Positions 26,355 to 37,886 of a DNA stretch of 64,000 nucleotides are shown here, in pieces (positions within the stretch are counted from its first letter, which is position 1; the number at the start of each line of letters is the position of its first letter). Source of the DNA: Cerioporus squamosus. Its lineage: Eukaryota > Basidiomycota > Agaricomycetes > Polyporales > Polyporaceae. The position numbers and the translations under genes were made by a program. The stretch lies in NCBI GenBank assembly GCA_022592435.1, contig JABYQS010000006.1, positions 124,001 to 188,000 on the forward strand. The letters run 5' to 3'. The notes beneath the pieces are model-generated. The model did no database searches. It had not been told where the DNA came from and worked only from the letters and a program-made list of their open reading frames with translations.

Positions 26355-27165
26355 TCAAGCATCGTCGTCGACCACCTCGAACTTGTGTTTGGTCCGAGGT
26401 GCGACCTCCGTCATACCCTTCCCGCTCCCGGTGACTCCGACTGTGCCGACGGCCCATTAGCAAGCCTGATCTCACAACGACAACAAGACACTCACCCCGG
26501 CCCATCGGATTCTCAGGCGTCTTGAATATGCTCGTGCCCGACACACCCGCTATGTGGATGCCCTTCTTCTCGCTCTTCTTCGCAAACTTCTGCCACGAAT
26601 GCTGCTTCTCCTGCTGCTCCTTGGCCTTGGCCGCGCGCACCTCGAGCTTCTTCTCGTTCTTCTTCTTCTTCTTCTCCCGCTCCTCCTCCTCCGCCTTCGA
26701 CAGCTTGCGCTTGCTCCCCGCCCCGCCGCTCCCGCCGCCGCCCGCCATCGCGCCCGAGTAGTTCGCGGGCAGCGCCTTCACCTGCCCCGCGTTCACCAGC
26801 TCCGTGTTGTTGTACCCCTTGAACACCACGCTGTACACGCGGTTGTCCGCCGACCCGCCGACGCTCGCGATCCGCGCCGGGTACCACTGCCCGTCCCCCG
26901 AGTACTTCGCGAGCACGTCGTCGCCCGCGGCCCACGCCTTCGACGCCGACGCGGTGGCGGCGGCCGAGGACGACGCCTTCTTGTGGTCCGCTTTCGAGGA
27001 GGACGCGGCGGCCTCTTGCTGCGCGAGCGCGGCCTGGGTGAGCTCGATGAGCTCCTTGAGCTCCGAGCGGAGGGAGATGAGCTCGCTGTTCTCGGGGTCG
27101 GCGGAGAGCGCGAGTTCGACTTGCGAGAGCTGCACTTGGTACGTCTCCAGGTCTGCCTTGTCCAT
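26355..27165 (-). CDS. Tudor-domain splicing factor, SMNDC1/SPF30-like
   Basis: Homologue of the survival-motor-neuron-related splicing factor that binds symmetrically dimethylated arginine on Sm proteins during tri-snRNP assembly. The ATG at 27165 gives MDKADLETYQVQLSQVELAL, a helical N-terminus with ELKELIELTQAAL as in SPF30. The Tudor domain follows: WAAGDDVLAKYSGDGQWYPA, RIASVGG, YSVVFKGYNNTELV. A Gly-rich hinge and a strongly charged helix (KAEEEEREKKKKKNEKKLE) precede HSWQKFAKKSEKKGIHIAG and SIFKTPENPMGR. One intron then leads to VGVTGSGKGMTEVAPRTKHK, ending at TGA 26355-26357. About 250 residues, a normal length. The symbol is left blank because fungal naming is not fixed. Confidence 0.85.
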
Positions 27166-27861
27166 GTCGTCGTCCGAGGGCGGTTACAGCTAGGAGGTAG
27201 ATACGCAGAGGGAGACGGATGTGGAGGTGCACGGGCGGGTGGTCGTAAGGAGTGGACAAGGCACGGGCGCTCGCGCCGACCATCCTGTAAGAGGCGTGAG
27301 AAACCTACTTAACCTTGTACCTTCACTCCGGACCCTGGAACTACCAGCTGCTTGATCGAGCGGAATGAACTTTCTCATGTTTGAACATACTGGACGAGGT
27401 AGCCAACAGCACGGGCTCTTCACCGATTCCCATAACTGCGTGAGATACGCGTCTGGCACGAAATCCGGGGCGACAAGAGGCATCTCCAGAAGTGCGGCGG
27501 ACATGGGCTGACCGCTCCGTTTGCGGGCATCATCGACATGGAGGCAGGAGCGCAGGCGCCGCCGACTACTTCACACGTAGCTTGGTCTCTAATGCTTCCC
27601 GTACAACGTGCTATCCGCCGGGCGTTCGATCTGACAGCGGTGGTGTTCGAGTCCGAGGTGATTCCATTTGCAATCGTACAGTACGAGATTATTGACTACA
27701 TTACAGAGCGTCGCAGCGGCCGCACACAAGCTACCATAAGAGAACCCAGAGAAACGGAAAGAACGAAGAGGAAACCCAGCAGAGCGAAGTTTATAAGTAA
27801 GCACGATGAAAGAGCAAACGAAGGTGGGTGCAGATCCGTGTACGATAGACGTCGAAGGCGA
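27166..27861. other. Intergenic region upstream of the SMNDC1-like gene
   Basis: About 700 bp. A 105-codon minus ORF starting with ATG at 27504 (MSAALLEMPLVAPDF...) lies close upstream of the SMNDC1-like gene, but it has no recognised motif and is more likely promoter or 5'UTR sequence. Nothing else is evident. Confidence 0.35.
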
Positions 27862-28793
27862 TCAATGATGACCGAGGGTCTGTTCTAGATTCTTGTTCTG
27901 CGCGGCATGGGACCGTCAGCATCGGAAGACAGCGGATAGCGGACGAGCGGGAGGCGACTCACGGCGCGTTCGAGTTCGAGGAGCTTCAGCTTGATTTCTC
28001 CGGCGTCGTGCTGGAGTCCGGAGACCATGCTCTGATCGTGGGGTCAGCCGAGGATGTACGAGGGGACGGAGGTGAGTCCCACCTTAGCAGTCTTCGCGTT
28101 GAGCCCGCGATACGGCTCGAGCTGCTCGAATGGCACGGGGGCCAGTGAGTACCCGAGGAGTTGCTCGTGCAGGCGGTCGATGTGCGCCTCGAGGCTCGCG
28201 AGGTAGATCGTCCGTCTGTGCGGTGCGCCCATCGTGGCACTGGAGGGGAACATCAGTGAGCAGAAGTGTGGTCGGAGGATTGTGCGAACGTACATCTCCT
28301 GCGGGGTGAAGACCAACTTCTCGAGAGTGTGGTTCCACATCTTGCGCCGCTTGCCGGCGCTGTGCTTCTTGCTGTAGAGCCTCGCGTACGGGTGGGTGAT
28401 GGGCCCCTTCACGACGAGGCCCTCAGCCAAGCAAGCGGGCTCGGACAGTCTGCGTGCGTCGCGTCTGGAGGGCGCGACGGAGGACGAGCCCGCGGTGGAC
28501 GGCGACGAGGAGGCGGGGGAGTATGGCGGGGGCATGAAGGCCTCTTGCGAGTACTGCGGGAGAGGCGTTTCGCTGTAGAAAGTGCTGGAGGTCGGGGACG
28601 GAGTGAACATGTCGCGGACATAGTACTCCTCCTGCGATGTGGCGCTTGGGACGGCGCACGGTATGTCGTGGCCGGTGTATACCTCGAGGTGGGGGCGCGG
28701 AGGCATCATCGCAGCGACGGCGGTGTGGGAGGCCATCGGGTGGTGGGTCGGAGAGGCTGCTGCCGGGTGGTGGTAGGCGAGGGCGGACTGCAT
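27862..28793 (-). CDS. Uncharacterised protein A, homologous to the divergent neighbour at 30262
   Basis: I recognise this as a basidiomycete-type hypothetical with no known function. The ATG at 28793 opens a Pro/Ser/His-rich N-terminus (MQSALAYHHPAAASPTHHP). After a basic stretch (HSAGKRRKMWNHTLEK) comes the core: FTPQEIATMGAPHRR, IYLASLEAHIDRLHEQLL, VPFEQLEPYRGLNAKTAK. Two more exons add SMVSGLQHDAGEIKLKLL and ELERANKNLEQTLGHH, ending at TGA 27862-27864. Predicted length is about 250 residues. The C-terminal half looks like amphipathic helix or coiled coil preceded by basic residues, which could be a zipper-like nuclear protein, but no classical bZIP or bHLH signature is complete. The shared core with protein B is described in the findings. 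Confidence 0.7.
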
Positions 28794-30261
28794 GGCGTCG
28801 AGGATGGGTGGCGGTGAACACGGGGCAGGAGGGCACGAGGCGGCGACTTAAGTATGCGGACGCGGGAGAGAGTGCAGTCGGAGGGAGTGTGGGTGGCGGC
28901 GCGGCCGAGGGGCTTCCTCCCGTGGGGAGAGGTTCCCGGAGTGAATGCATGGCGATCTCGCGAATGTCGCCGGGCGTGCACCCGTCCGATTGGCACCCTC
29001 AGAACGTTCATGGTCATATCACATCAGCCCCCGTTTTGGCAGGCCCACTTCCCCCCCGCACGCGAGCTGGCCCGTGCCGCCCTCGTCCGCGTCCTCAGAC
29101 GTTGACGTGTGCGTCTGATCCTAGGCCTCCCAATTTGTCGCCGCGACTGCCTCCTCTGCCGGCCAGAGCGCGTTTTCGGCTGCGAAAAATCGATGATTAG
29201 GTCGCATATATCGCTGCTCCGCCCATTCCACCCGTCCGCTGCAGCTGCCTCCCGTGCACCGGAGTGACGCGTCCACTCCTCTCGCAGCCTTCGCTGCACC
29301 TGGCGAGCTCGCAGACGGCCGCCCAGGGCGGGCACGGCGTATGATCAGCGACCACGTCAGGGCCTGAGGGATGCTGCCAGGATCCACCCAAATGGGCAGC
29401 TGGATCTAGTGAATCTGCGTGCAGAGCAGGATCTCCGCGGCAGTTGGTCTGGGGCATGGCGCTTCGCAGTGTGGCCCGGTTGACCGCTAATGAATGCGGG
29501 GCCCATGCTCGGTTAGTCGGTCTCCTAATTCGCAAGCGTCGCCGCTCCCTTCGGATTCGAAGCGGGCTGGAAAGCGTCCGAGGAGGACACCTTCCGCTTG
29601 TGGCTGCCTTCCTATGACTGCTCGCCATGATTCCACGAGGGCCGTTGATTAATGGCACAACATGTAGCCGTCCCCCTCCCTCCCGTGGACGCGCCTGACG
29701 TCGTCATTGGAATCCGCGCGGCGTGGCTGGCTCATAGGCACACTTTTTCCCGCTCGTCTGCCCGCATGCTTGCCTGGGTCTGGGCTCGCTCGCGGCCGTC
29801 GCCGGGCTGGTGTTCAAGAAGTGACCGGCACCGTGCACCATGGCTCAAACGAGCGCGTATGGTTACACACGACCAGGACTCGGGCCACGGGATGGAAGAG
29901 GGCAGAGTACTCGGCTGATTGAAAAACAAACGTCTGACGGGGTGTTCCAGGTGCAGGATGCACGGTGCCACTGGGTGCATGGGCGACGCGCATGATGTGC
30001 AGGCTGGCCGAGACGGGGACCGATTAGGCGATGTGAGGGCCTCGGAACGCGCCAGCACCCCGAATCTGGAGAGGCGGCTGCGTGAGCGCAATCTAACCGC
30101 CGCATCTGAGATGGTCTGGGGCGCATCTGCACGACGGATCTCGTAATACGCTATTTCATTTCAGCTCCCAAGTCCCTCCAGTCCTCCTGCCTGCGCTGAT
30201 CGCCTGCGCCGGCCCACCGCCATACAAAGGCCGCCAGTCTGCCCGTCTCCTCCTCATCGCC
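28794..30261. promoter_or_regulatory. Divergent intergenic region between proteins A and B
   Basis: A 1.47-kb interval separates the start codons of the two divergent homologues. It is long for this window, where other divergent pairs are 185-420 bp apart. It must hold both promoters and 5'UTRs. A partial tRNA-like D-arm/T-arm string near 29508-29575 was examined and rejected. No gene recognised. Confidence 0.45.
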
Positions 30262-31448
30262 ATGGAGTCCGCATACGCCGCACAGGTCCGCTCGCACTCC
30301 TCCGTGTATTCTCCCGCTCATCCTCTCTCACACCTACAGGTCAATTATGGCTACGTGCCCGACCAGTCCGTGACGCAGCCGTGCTACGCGCCTCCCTACG
30401 ACTATGGTACAACGCAGCAGTGGCCGCTCTACTACTCGTACAACGACGCGGAGTACAACCCCTACCAAGGGGACGGCGTCGACTACCACCAGACTCCCTG
30501 CGCGGCGCTTCCCCTCCACGCGCCTGTCCCGGTGTCGAACTATACCTCCCTCCTGACCCCTTCCGCCGACGAAACGCCCCAGTCGTCCCTGCAGTACCCT
30601 GCTGCTTCCTTCGACGCTGCCACGCCCCCCGAAGACTGCAAGCCCCTGCCGGTAGAGCAGGAGAATCCCCTTGACGTCTACCTTGACGCCCCCCAGGTTC
30701 TCTTCCCCACGCCGTCTGAGCTCCTTACCGACCTAAACACACGTGAACGCGGGTCATCTTCCGACGGCGAGTCTGCGGCAAAGACCTCTTCGAAAGAGGA
30801 CACGAGCCCCGCCATTGGGAAGCGCAAACGTGACTTGGTCGAGAAGCCGAAAACCTCAATCAGCGCAAAGCGTACTTCCGTGCTGTCTCTGACAATGTAG
30901 GTTTCACTATCACGGACCCGTAAGTTCATCGATTTCATTTATACACCTCTATCGATGATGCTGATTGCGTTGTCCTCTAGCGATACCATCACCTCGCACG
31001 ACAAGAAGCGCAGCTACCTCGAGTGCCTCGAGGAGTATGTCCAGTGGCTCCATGAGCAGATTCATCTTGTCGGCCAGAAGCCTCTCCCACTCGAGCGCAT
31101 CTCGACCTACCGCGGTCTGAAGAACCGCTCCCTCAGGGTGCGTCTGGCCGCTACGCGCAGTGCCGCTCTAAGGTTCTGATCTAAGCCCGTCGTCAGACTA
31201 TCCTTGTGCACAAGCAGAACGCCCTGCAGAAGCTCAACACTCAAAAGATGCAGGCTGAGGAGAAGGTTCGTGTTGTATTGTTTCGTGACATCGGAGGGCT
31301 TCTCACCCACCTAATCGGCTCGCAGTTTATGGAACTTCAGAATGCCGTGCTCATGCGACAGGCGGCGGAGGATTCACTTCAATTCCGAAGGCACTCAATT
31401 GCGATGGGTGCAATGCCGCACAATGTCGTACCTAGCTTCGCGCAGTAG
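30262..31448 (+). CDS. Uncharacterised protein B, homologous to the divergent neighbour at 28793
   Basis: The ATG at 30262 gives MESAYAAQVRSHSSVYSPAH, followed by a long Tyr/Pro/Gln-rich, disordered N-terminus. Exon 1 probably ends at 30829 within GKRKR. A 19-nt exon (FTITDP) is joined in phase to DTITSHDKKRSYLE near 30981. The core CLEEYVQWLHEQIHL, PLPLERISTYRGLKNRSLR and TILVHKQNALQKLN parallels protein A. The end is a helix, ELQNAVLMRQAAEDSLQ, then HNVVPSFAQ at 31446-31448. About 310 residues. The small exon is inferred from phase and homology, not from evidence of expression. Reading straight on from exon 1 would stop at 30900. Function unknown; a DNA-binding or dimerising role is only a guess from the basic-then-helical layout. 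Confidence 0.7.
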
Positions 31449-34128
31449 GTGCAGACCGCCAGGTCCGCAAAATCACGGTCGAGGTCTCGCTTGGCAGCTC
31501 CGCGTGTCTCATGCTCCTCTCTTAGTCTCTAGCCATCTTTGCTCAGCTCGCTTGTCCCTCTCCATTGCAACTCTTCCCAGCCGCTCCCAGGACTGTCTAC
31601 GGTATGATTATCTTGCAGGGTCGAGTTCTTGTGCGTTCGAACGTCGCGTCGTGCCAAAGTAGCCGTTATCGATTCCATTGTCATCATCCTCAGGGCGCGG
31701 GGCGCGGGGATGATACCGTAAATCCATCGGGTTCGCTTTGTTTCAGCTTTCCATGACGGCCGCCAGAAGACAAGAAGCGGGTAATATTCGTATGTTGGGC
31801 TTCCTTTTGTGTCTCTTGTGGTGACAATGCATCAGGACGCTCTCCCACCGCAGCTGGCGTGCGGAGTCTCGACCCGGCATTAGGCGTGTAGCACGAGCAA
31901 TTCGCCGTCGACTCATTTGGAATCCTCGCGGGAAGGTCTAGTACACTCTCACAGATACATAGTCTCGGGTCGTCCCAGACGCGACAGTGACGTCGAGCGT
32001 TGGGTTAGCTGGGCGGGGGTGTCCGTGTTAGTTGTCCCGGGGTCTGGCACCTGTGCAGTCATTCGGAACATCCGGTCGCATGGGCAACACTCCATTTTCC
32101 GAGTATCCACACTGCCTTACTCAGTATTGCAGGTACTGGCTGAACGTAGGGGATCGCAAGCCCCATCCAACCGTCCGCCGGTGTGAGAGTGGACCCAGAG
32201 GCACCTTCCCGGGCGTCCGCCACCATGCATGGCCCAGTGCGAGTCCGTCATTCCGGGGAGGCCTGGCCCGCGGAATATCGCGGTGGCCCAGCACCGCGGA
32301 CGCGTCAAATGTTTAACATCTATACTCCGAAGAAGACGACCTAAGCCGCGTATGTACACAACACGTCCATGGGGTCGACAACCTATACCGCGTATGCACG
32401 AGAAATACCGGGACTGTGGGTGGCTCGCAAATGGATTGATAGGGGGTGTCCTCCACCACGTAAACCAGCCGCGAAGCTCTTAGGCGCAAGGGACACATGG
32501 TGCGCGTGCACATTAAATGGTTCCGAGGAGGAGAAAGGGCGGGGGGCGTTGTCAGTCGTTTGTGAACGGGTCATCCGACCGATGACGATCCGGGGAACCT
32601 GGTCGATTGCCGCACCGTCCTGCGCACCGTTACGTACGACGGGACAGGGTCCACAAGGACAAGCCAGAGTGGGAGGCGGAACGCGGAGCGGTAAAGGCGA
32701 ACACGTCAATGGGGGGACGCTGATCCTCGAGTGGGCGAACAGCGGACGAACGAGTGGGGAGAGGGATGGCGTGCAGGTCCCCAGGAGCTCGGGCCCATGC
32801 CGAAGGGTGCGTGCGAGTCGGCGAATAATCCACGAGGCTCGCTTCCCGGAAGGCTCACTGGTGCGCAGAGACGCAGGTAGGCAGGATGGCGGCTCACTGC
32901 ACACCGCACGGTCTGTCGACATTCCAGAGGAAAGTGCTTGACGGCGGGATGCGGGGTGGGTTGACCAAGATGTCATCCGAATGGCGGTGGGCGTTCGGGG
33001 GCGGTTGTCGCACGTTCAGGCCTCGCTGTGTGCGGTGGAGGCATTCAGTAGGCCCTATTCGCACGTCCTTCGTCGGTCGAGAGGCGACGCGACTCGTGTG
33101 CGTGCGATGCAAAGTCGTGCAATTAGCAGCCGAGCGGGAGAGGCTGCCCCAGGATCGCCCAGCGAACACGGCCGAATGGAGTGCAATACGGTGCGTCTGT
33201 CAAACAGACTGCTGCTGCTGCTAGATGCCGAGTAATACGGGAAGGATCGCCCCGTCCGACTTGTATGACATGGCAGATAGAATCAGACGAACATGAAACG
33301 GGCGACGCTTGCGGTTCAATTCAATCTGTGTGCAGCGTGCTCGTGCCAGTGTGTCGAGCTGAATTGACAGAGACGACGAGCGCGGTCCACGGTGCCGTTC
33401 CGCAAAACATGTTCGGCCGCGCACATGTTGTGGACCTCATCGCGATACACGCAAGTGAGGTGCACAAGGCAGAGGGACCTGGGGAACATTCCACGAGCAT
33501 CAGCGATGTCGATGGATGAACCAGACCGATTGCGCCCACAAGACGTGCTCACTCAGAGTAGAGTTGCTGATAACCTGCGTTACACCGCATACGTCACAGC
33601 GTGGACTCGCGTGGGCCGTCCTTTGTCGTCCTGGCGACAAAGCACGGTAGGCCGCGGCCTCCCGGGCATAGTCGCCGTTCAGTGTGTTCCCTGCCGGTAG
33701 GACGAAGCAACGAGGTTAACAGGGGATACTTGACATGGTGGATAAGTCACAGAACTTTGCCGGCGGGAAGGAGAAAGGACCCGGAGCGCCCGGCTGCTGG
33801 CGGCGGATGCCGAGGCCGGTGGGGCCAGTTTTGCAGAATTGATGAGGCGGAAACTCTCACAAAGCATCCACTAAGTATTACGCCCTCTCGCATCGACCTC
33901 TTCATCTATTCACTTTCGCAGACAGCCACCGCCAGCTTGTGTCGGCCTGTGTATTCTCGCTCGTTTCAGCCGACGACTCGTTCAACGTGCGCAACCAGAC
34001 TCGAAACCCTCACGACGCGTTTGAAACCTACTTCCCTCGTGCCCGTGCCATCGATCTAGTGTTCCGTCGAAACAGAAGCAGATACCGCTCACGAATTCCA
34101 CCCACACACCCGCATCTACTCGCACAAC
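31449..34128. other. 2.7 kb without a recognisable gene
   Basis: Both strands hold chance open frames (for example 32369-32941 plus and 32383-32976 minus, overlapping each other) typical of GC-rich spacer. None has a family motif or credible splicing. The right end contains the eIF4E promoter and 5'UTR. No RNA gene or repeat seen. Confidence 0.45.
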
Positions 34129-35287
34129 ATGGCGTCTGTATCGAGCTTGCCCGGTCCCGCCCTCCAGGCGTCGAAAGCTGCGCTTTCTGCCGCTCTCGCT
34201 GAGAACGAGAAGGAGGCCGAGAAGAAGACGAACGGAGACGAGTCTCTCGAGCCCGGAGAGATCCAGGAGGTGGACATGCAGGCGCAGGCGGACACCATCC
34301 GGACCGTGTTCAGTGACCCGACCAACTTCAATGTCAAGGTGAGCTTGCAGTTCTGCCTCAGCAGCCGCATCATGCAAGGCGGGTGGGTAGTCCGGACGCT
34401 AACTCCTGCCTCGTCTCGCAGCACCCCTTGTACTCCCCCTGGACGCTCTGGTTTGATTCGCCTGCGACCAAGGGCCGTAACCTCCCGCAAACCCCCATGT
34501 CTTCCTTCCCACAAACACCAGTCCCGGCGACACCGGGTGGCGTCGCCGCCCAGGGGTGGATGGAGGATATCAAGAGGGTGATTACGTTCGATAGCGTGGA
34601 GGAGTTCTGGGGGTGCGTGTGCCAGTTTACGTCTTCTTTCGCCCCTCGGCTGATTAGAGCCTCCACTAGGCTGTATAACAATATCGTCCCGCCGTCACAG
34701 CTGCCCCAAAAGGCCAACTACTATTTATTCAAGGTTAGCAGATCTACATGAAACGATGTTTTCGTCGGCACCTGACTTCGTTACAGGAGGGAATCATCCC
34801 CGCTTGGGAGGATGAGGCCAACAAAAACGGTGGCAAGTGGAGCATTCAGCTTCCTCGGGATAAGAATCGGGCTGTTGTTGACAAGATGTGGCTTTATACG
34901 GTACGTACTATGCGCTTCGTCGATGCGTCAATAACGTGCTAACGGTTATAACAGATGCTTGCGGCGATTGGGGAGACGTTTGACCCGCTCTTGACGAGCG
35001 GGGAGGGCGGCGAACAACCTCAGTCACTCATCACTGGCGTGATTGTCTCGACGCGGCCGCAGTTCTACCGTATTTCTCTCTGGACGCGGTCCGCCCCGAC
35101 GGGGGCCGGCGGCGAGGATGACAAGCTCCGCGAGCGGATCGAGTCGATCGGACGACACTTCAAGACGAGTGTCTTGGGTTACCCGGAGGGTCAGCGGCTG
35201 GCAGGAGCCTTGGCAACGGAGGTCGAGTTCCTGTCGCACAAGGACTCGGAGAAGAAGGGGAAGCAGGCGAAGAAGATTATTGTCTGA
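34129..35287 (+). CDS. Eukaryotic translation initiation factor 4E (cap-binding), with extended loop
   Basis: mRNA cap-binding subunit of eIF4F. The ATG at 34129 gives MASVSSLPGPALQASKAAL, a variable N-terminal region. After FSDPTNFNVK and an intron comes the cap-binding domain: HPLYSPWTLWFDSPATKGRN, GWMEDIKRVITFDSVEEFWG, LYNNIVPPSQLP, ANYYLFKEGIIPAWEDEANK, NGGKWSIQLPRDKN and VDKMWLYTMLAAIGETFDP. The C-terminal part includes LITGVIVSTRPQFYRISLWT and HFKTSVLGY, ending AKKIIV at TGA 35285-35287. The conserved Trp residues used in cap stacking are present. A Thr-Pro-rich insert (NLPQTPMSSFPQTPVPATPG) lies between the first strand and the helix, where canonical eIF4E has only a few residues. Five exons. 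Confidence 0.95.
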
Positions 35288-35655
35288 ACTATATGGTATT
35301 GCCTAGTCTCGTCCTCGTGTCGGAATCATTGGCCAGGATGTGTAGCTGCTGTGTGCTTTGCTGATTGTAATATCGTCCTCATTTATCACACTCTATATGG
35401 TACCTCCCTTCTTCTACTTGACGCAGTGCTGTTCCCGACACTGCATGCTAGCGCTCTGCTGCACGCACGGAGATTGACTGAGTGCGACCGAATCGCCGGC
35501 TGCGGGGACTGCGCGCCCTCAGCGCAGTGGCTTGTGCCTGTAGCGCTTGCCATGACGTAGGGGTGTAGCAACAGTGCCACACCCAAGCCACCAGGGTACA
35601 TATACCAAGATGCTGCGCGTCCTTGCCCCTGCACCTCCCACCACCCACTCTCACC

Positions 35656-37501
35656 ATGCAAGGATTATTCTCATCTCTCGCTGACAAGGCGCAATCTGCG
35701 CTCGGTCGCACCAGCACCAACCAGGGCGAAGGCGCATCTGGACAATCAGGATCCGGAGGCATCCTCAAGTCGCATGCGTTTGAAAGCATCCACCACCAGT
35801 TCAGGAGCATCCAGCAGCAGTACTCGTAAGTCCTTTCGTTGAGGCAACACACACTGGGCGATGCTAAGTCATGCATCACAGGAGCTCGACAACCCCGGTT
35901 CAGAAGATTATCACCACCCAGAAGGGGATCGCGCTCGACTACGATAGCCTCTCACGCGATACGCATGCCCACAGCAAGGAACTCTACACGTGGGGGCAGA
36001 ATGAGCATGAGGATCTCAAGGATGGTGAGTGGTCAACCAGCTCCGCGGGGTATGGTGGTTTCCTGATAGAGGTCGCGCCACACAGTGACCGATCGTCTGG
36101 CTTGGATGCACTACATCGAGGGTTCTCTCGCCGCCACTCTCGCGAAGGAGCTTGATGCAGCTCGGGTACCTTTCAAGGCACTGCGCGATGCGGAGAGCGG
36201 GCTCAGTGGCAGGCGCAACATTCGCGCGAGTTTCGAGAATCAGATCGCGCGGATCGAGCATGAGCAACGCCACGGTATGGAACAGAAGCTCGCAGAGCTG
36301 AAGCGTCAGTTGCGCAAGGCAGAAGAGGACGACGAGCCTTTGGAGAAGGAGGTCGAGCTCTTGAAGAGGAAGGCAGTCAAGGAGAGCGAGCTCATGAAGT
36401 GGACTGCGATTAGAGAGGTGGGTGATCCGGACCATCCTCCTGGGTGATGTAGACTGACTGTCCCTTTAGTATGCGGAGAAGCTCGCCTTGGTCGCTCAAG
36501 CCGGTGCAGCCGCTCTACCGGCGCTCCCCACTATCCCGTCCTCGGCGACTCAGCCCTACACTGGGGATCAGTTGACCGCATCCCTCCGGACCACTCTGCA
36601 GCAGGCTCTTGACCAGTGGCAGCCTGGGTCTTCCACTCTCCTGCTCCGTGCACCCACGCCCGCCGACCTCAATAGGTCGGACACTCGCAGTTTTGGGGAG
36701 ACCCACGCCCGCGAGCTTGCTCGTATCAACACAGCTGACCCTCATGCGACGACTTCAGTCCCCGTCACACCGCCCGCCACGTACGCCACGTACGATCACC
36801 CACCCCAGGCACCGTCGCACACCTCGAATGGACCTCCCCCCTCCGAGTCCGTCCACGCTCCTGCCGTGTCCCCCCTCGTTACTGCTGTCGGTTCGACGCC
36901 GTCCAACAAGGCCTCTCCGCCCCCTGAGGGCACCGCTTCGCCGCCGTTGAACCCTGCTGTACTCAACCAAGCTCCCGCGCCGATTCCTACCAAAGCGACA
37001 AGCCCCATTCCCGTCGCCGCCCCCAATCCCACTGAGCCTGAGGTCAAGGTTCCGACCATCACTCCAACCGTCGCTGAGACTGGTGTACCTAAGTCAGCTG
37101 GCCCTGATGGTCCTGGACCCGCTAGCGGCTCCCTCAAGGACATCAAGCACACTTCTCCGATTCTCACTGCTGCCCCGGCCCCTATCCCAGTCGCGGCTAC
37201 CAAGCCACTTCCCGAGTCTCTTCCCGGTTACGCCGGCGGGACGGTCACGCATTCTGAGAGTGCTGAGGAAGAGAAGAAGCGACTTGAGCGCGAGGAGCGG
37301 GAGCGCCTGCTTCGTGAGGGCGGCAGCACTTCGTCGGCGCAGCCCCAGCATGAGAGCGCGGAAGAGGAGAAGAAGCGTCTGGAGCGGGAGGAGAGGGAGC
37401 GTCTTCTCGCTGCTGGGGGCTCGAACAACCCCAATGCGAACCCAGATGGCAGGCAGCACCCAGATGGTGATTCAGAGCTGCCCCCGTACCAAGAGTTCTA
37501 A
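35656..37501 (+). CDS. PIL1: Eisosome core component, Pil1/Lsp1-family BAR protein
   Basis: BAR-domain protein that scaffolds plasma-membrane furrows (eisosomes). The ATG at 35656 gives MQGLFSSLADKAQSALG. The BAR region follows: HAFESIHHQFRSIQQQYS, TPVQKIITTQKGIALDYDSL, SRDTHAHSKELYTWGQNEHE, VTDRLAWMHYIEGSLAATLA, LDAARVPFKALRDAE, then charged helices up to AEKLALVAQAGAAALPALP. This matches Pil1/Lsp1 order. Beyond it is a Pro/Ala/Thr-rich disordered tail of about 250 residues, ending with two copies of SAEEEKKRLEREERERLL (the second starting ESAEEEKK) and PDGDSELPPYQEF at TAA 37499-37501. Four introns. PIL1 and LSP1 cannot be told apart here. Confidence 0.87.
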
Positions 37502-37760
37502 GGACTACGGGTTTGATCAAGAGAGTCGTGGATCTGTTTCCCTGTGAAGGACTTCTTGATTACGGTACCGGTGCCGCCAAGGACCGCTTTGTATACTAGT
37601 GTCATGTAGTGCGATGTCTCTGTCGGAATGAAATGCGGTTCTGCCGCTGAACGAACGAAGTTTGACGGGAAGAAATGTGCAAGTCAGCAACATGTCGATC
37701 TATGTAGATGTGCTCTGTGTACTGTGTAGGTTCGGCCGCCAGTGGAACGACTTGACTGGC

Positions 37761-37765
37761 AAAAA
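37761..37765 (-). terminator. RNA polymerase III T-run terminator for U6
   Basis: Five consecutive T on the minus strand, directly downstream of the U6 transcript, as expected for Pol III termination and for the 3' oligo-U tail of U6. Confidence 0.7.
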
Positions 37766-37831
37766 GAGCATAAATATTGAGACCCGTAGGTCTACCACTC
37801 CGGGAAAGCGTGTCATCCTTGTGCAGGGGCC

Positions 37832-37862
<31 letters not shown>

Positions 37863-37886
37863 TTCGTATGTCACCCCGAAGGGGAC
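37766..37886 (-). ncRNA. U6: U6 spliceosomal snRNA
   Basis: Catalytic RNA of the spliceosome. On the minus strand the sequence begins gtccccttcggggtgaca (5' stem-loop). It continues with attggaacgatacagagaag, containing the ACAGAGA box that pairs with the 5' splice site. Next come ttagcatggcccctg, with the AGC catalytic triad, and aaggatgacacgc for the U6 internal stem. These are near-universal U6 blocks in the correct order with no intron. The 3' part after gacacgc is lineage-variable. The end at 37766 is set by the T-run, so length (about 121 nt) could be overestimated. The 5' end is set by the conserved g at 37886. I saw no TATA box 25-30 bp upstream and no obvious downstream B-box. Confidence 0.95.

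Noticed and set aside
27190..27504. 105-codon minus ORF near the SMNDC1-like gene
   Set aside because: Lies in the probable promoter or 5'UTR of that gene and has no motif, splice structure or recognised homologue.
29508..29575. tRNA-like string (gctcggttagtcggt ... ggattcgaagc)
   Set aside because: D-arm-like and T-arm-like pieces are present, but no pairing acceptor stem or anticodon stem could be formed on either strand.
32369..32976. Overlapping ORFs of about 190-197 codons on both strands
   Set aside because: They overlap antisense, contain no family motif, are rich in Arg/Pro/Ser, and no splice structure extends them. Typical chance frames in GC-rich spacer.
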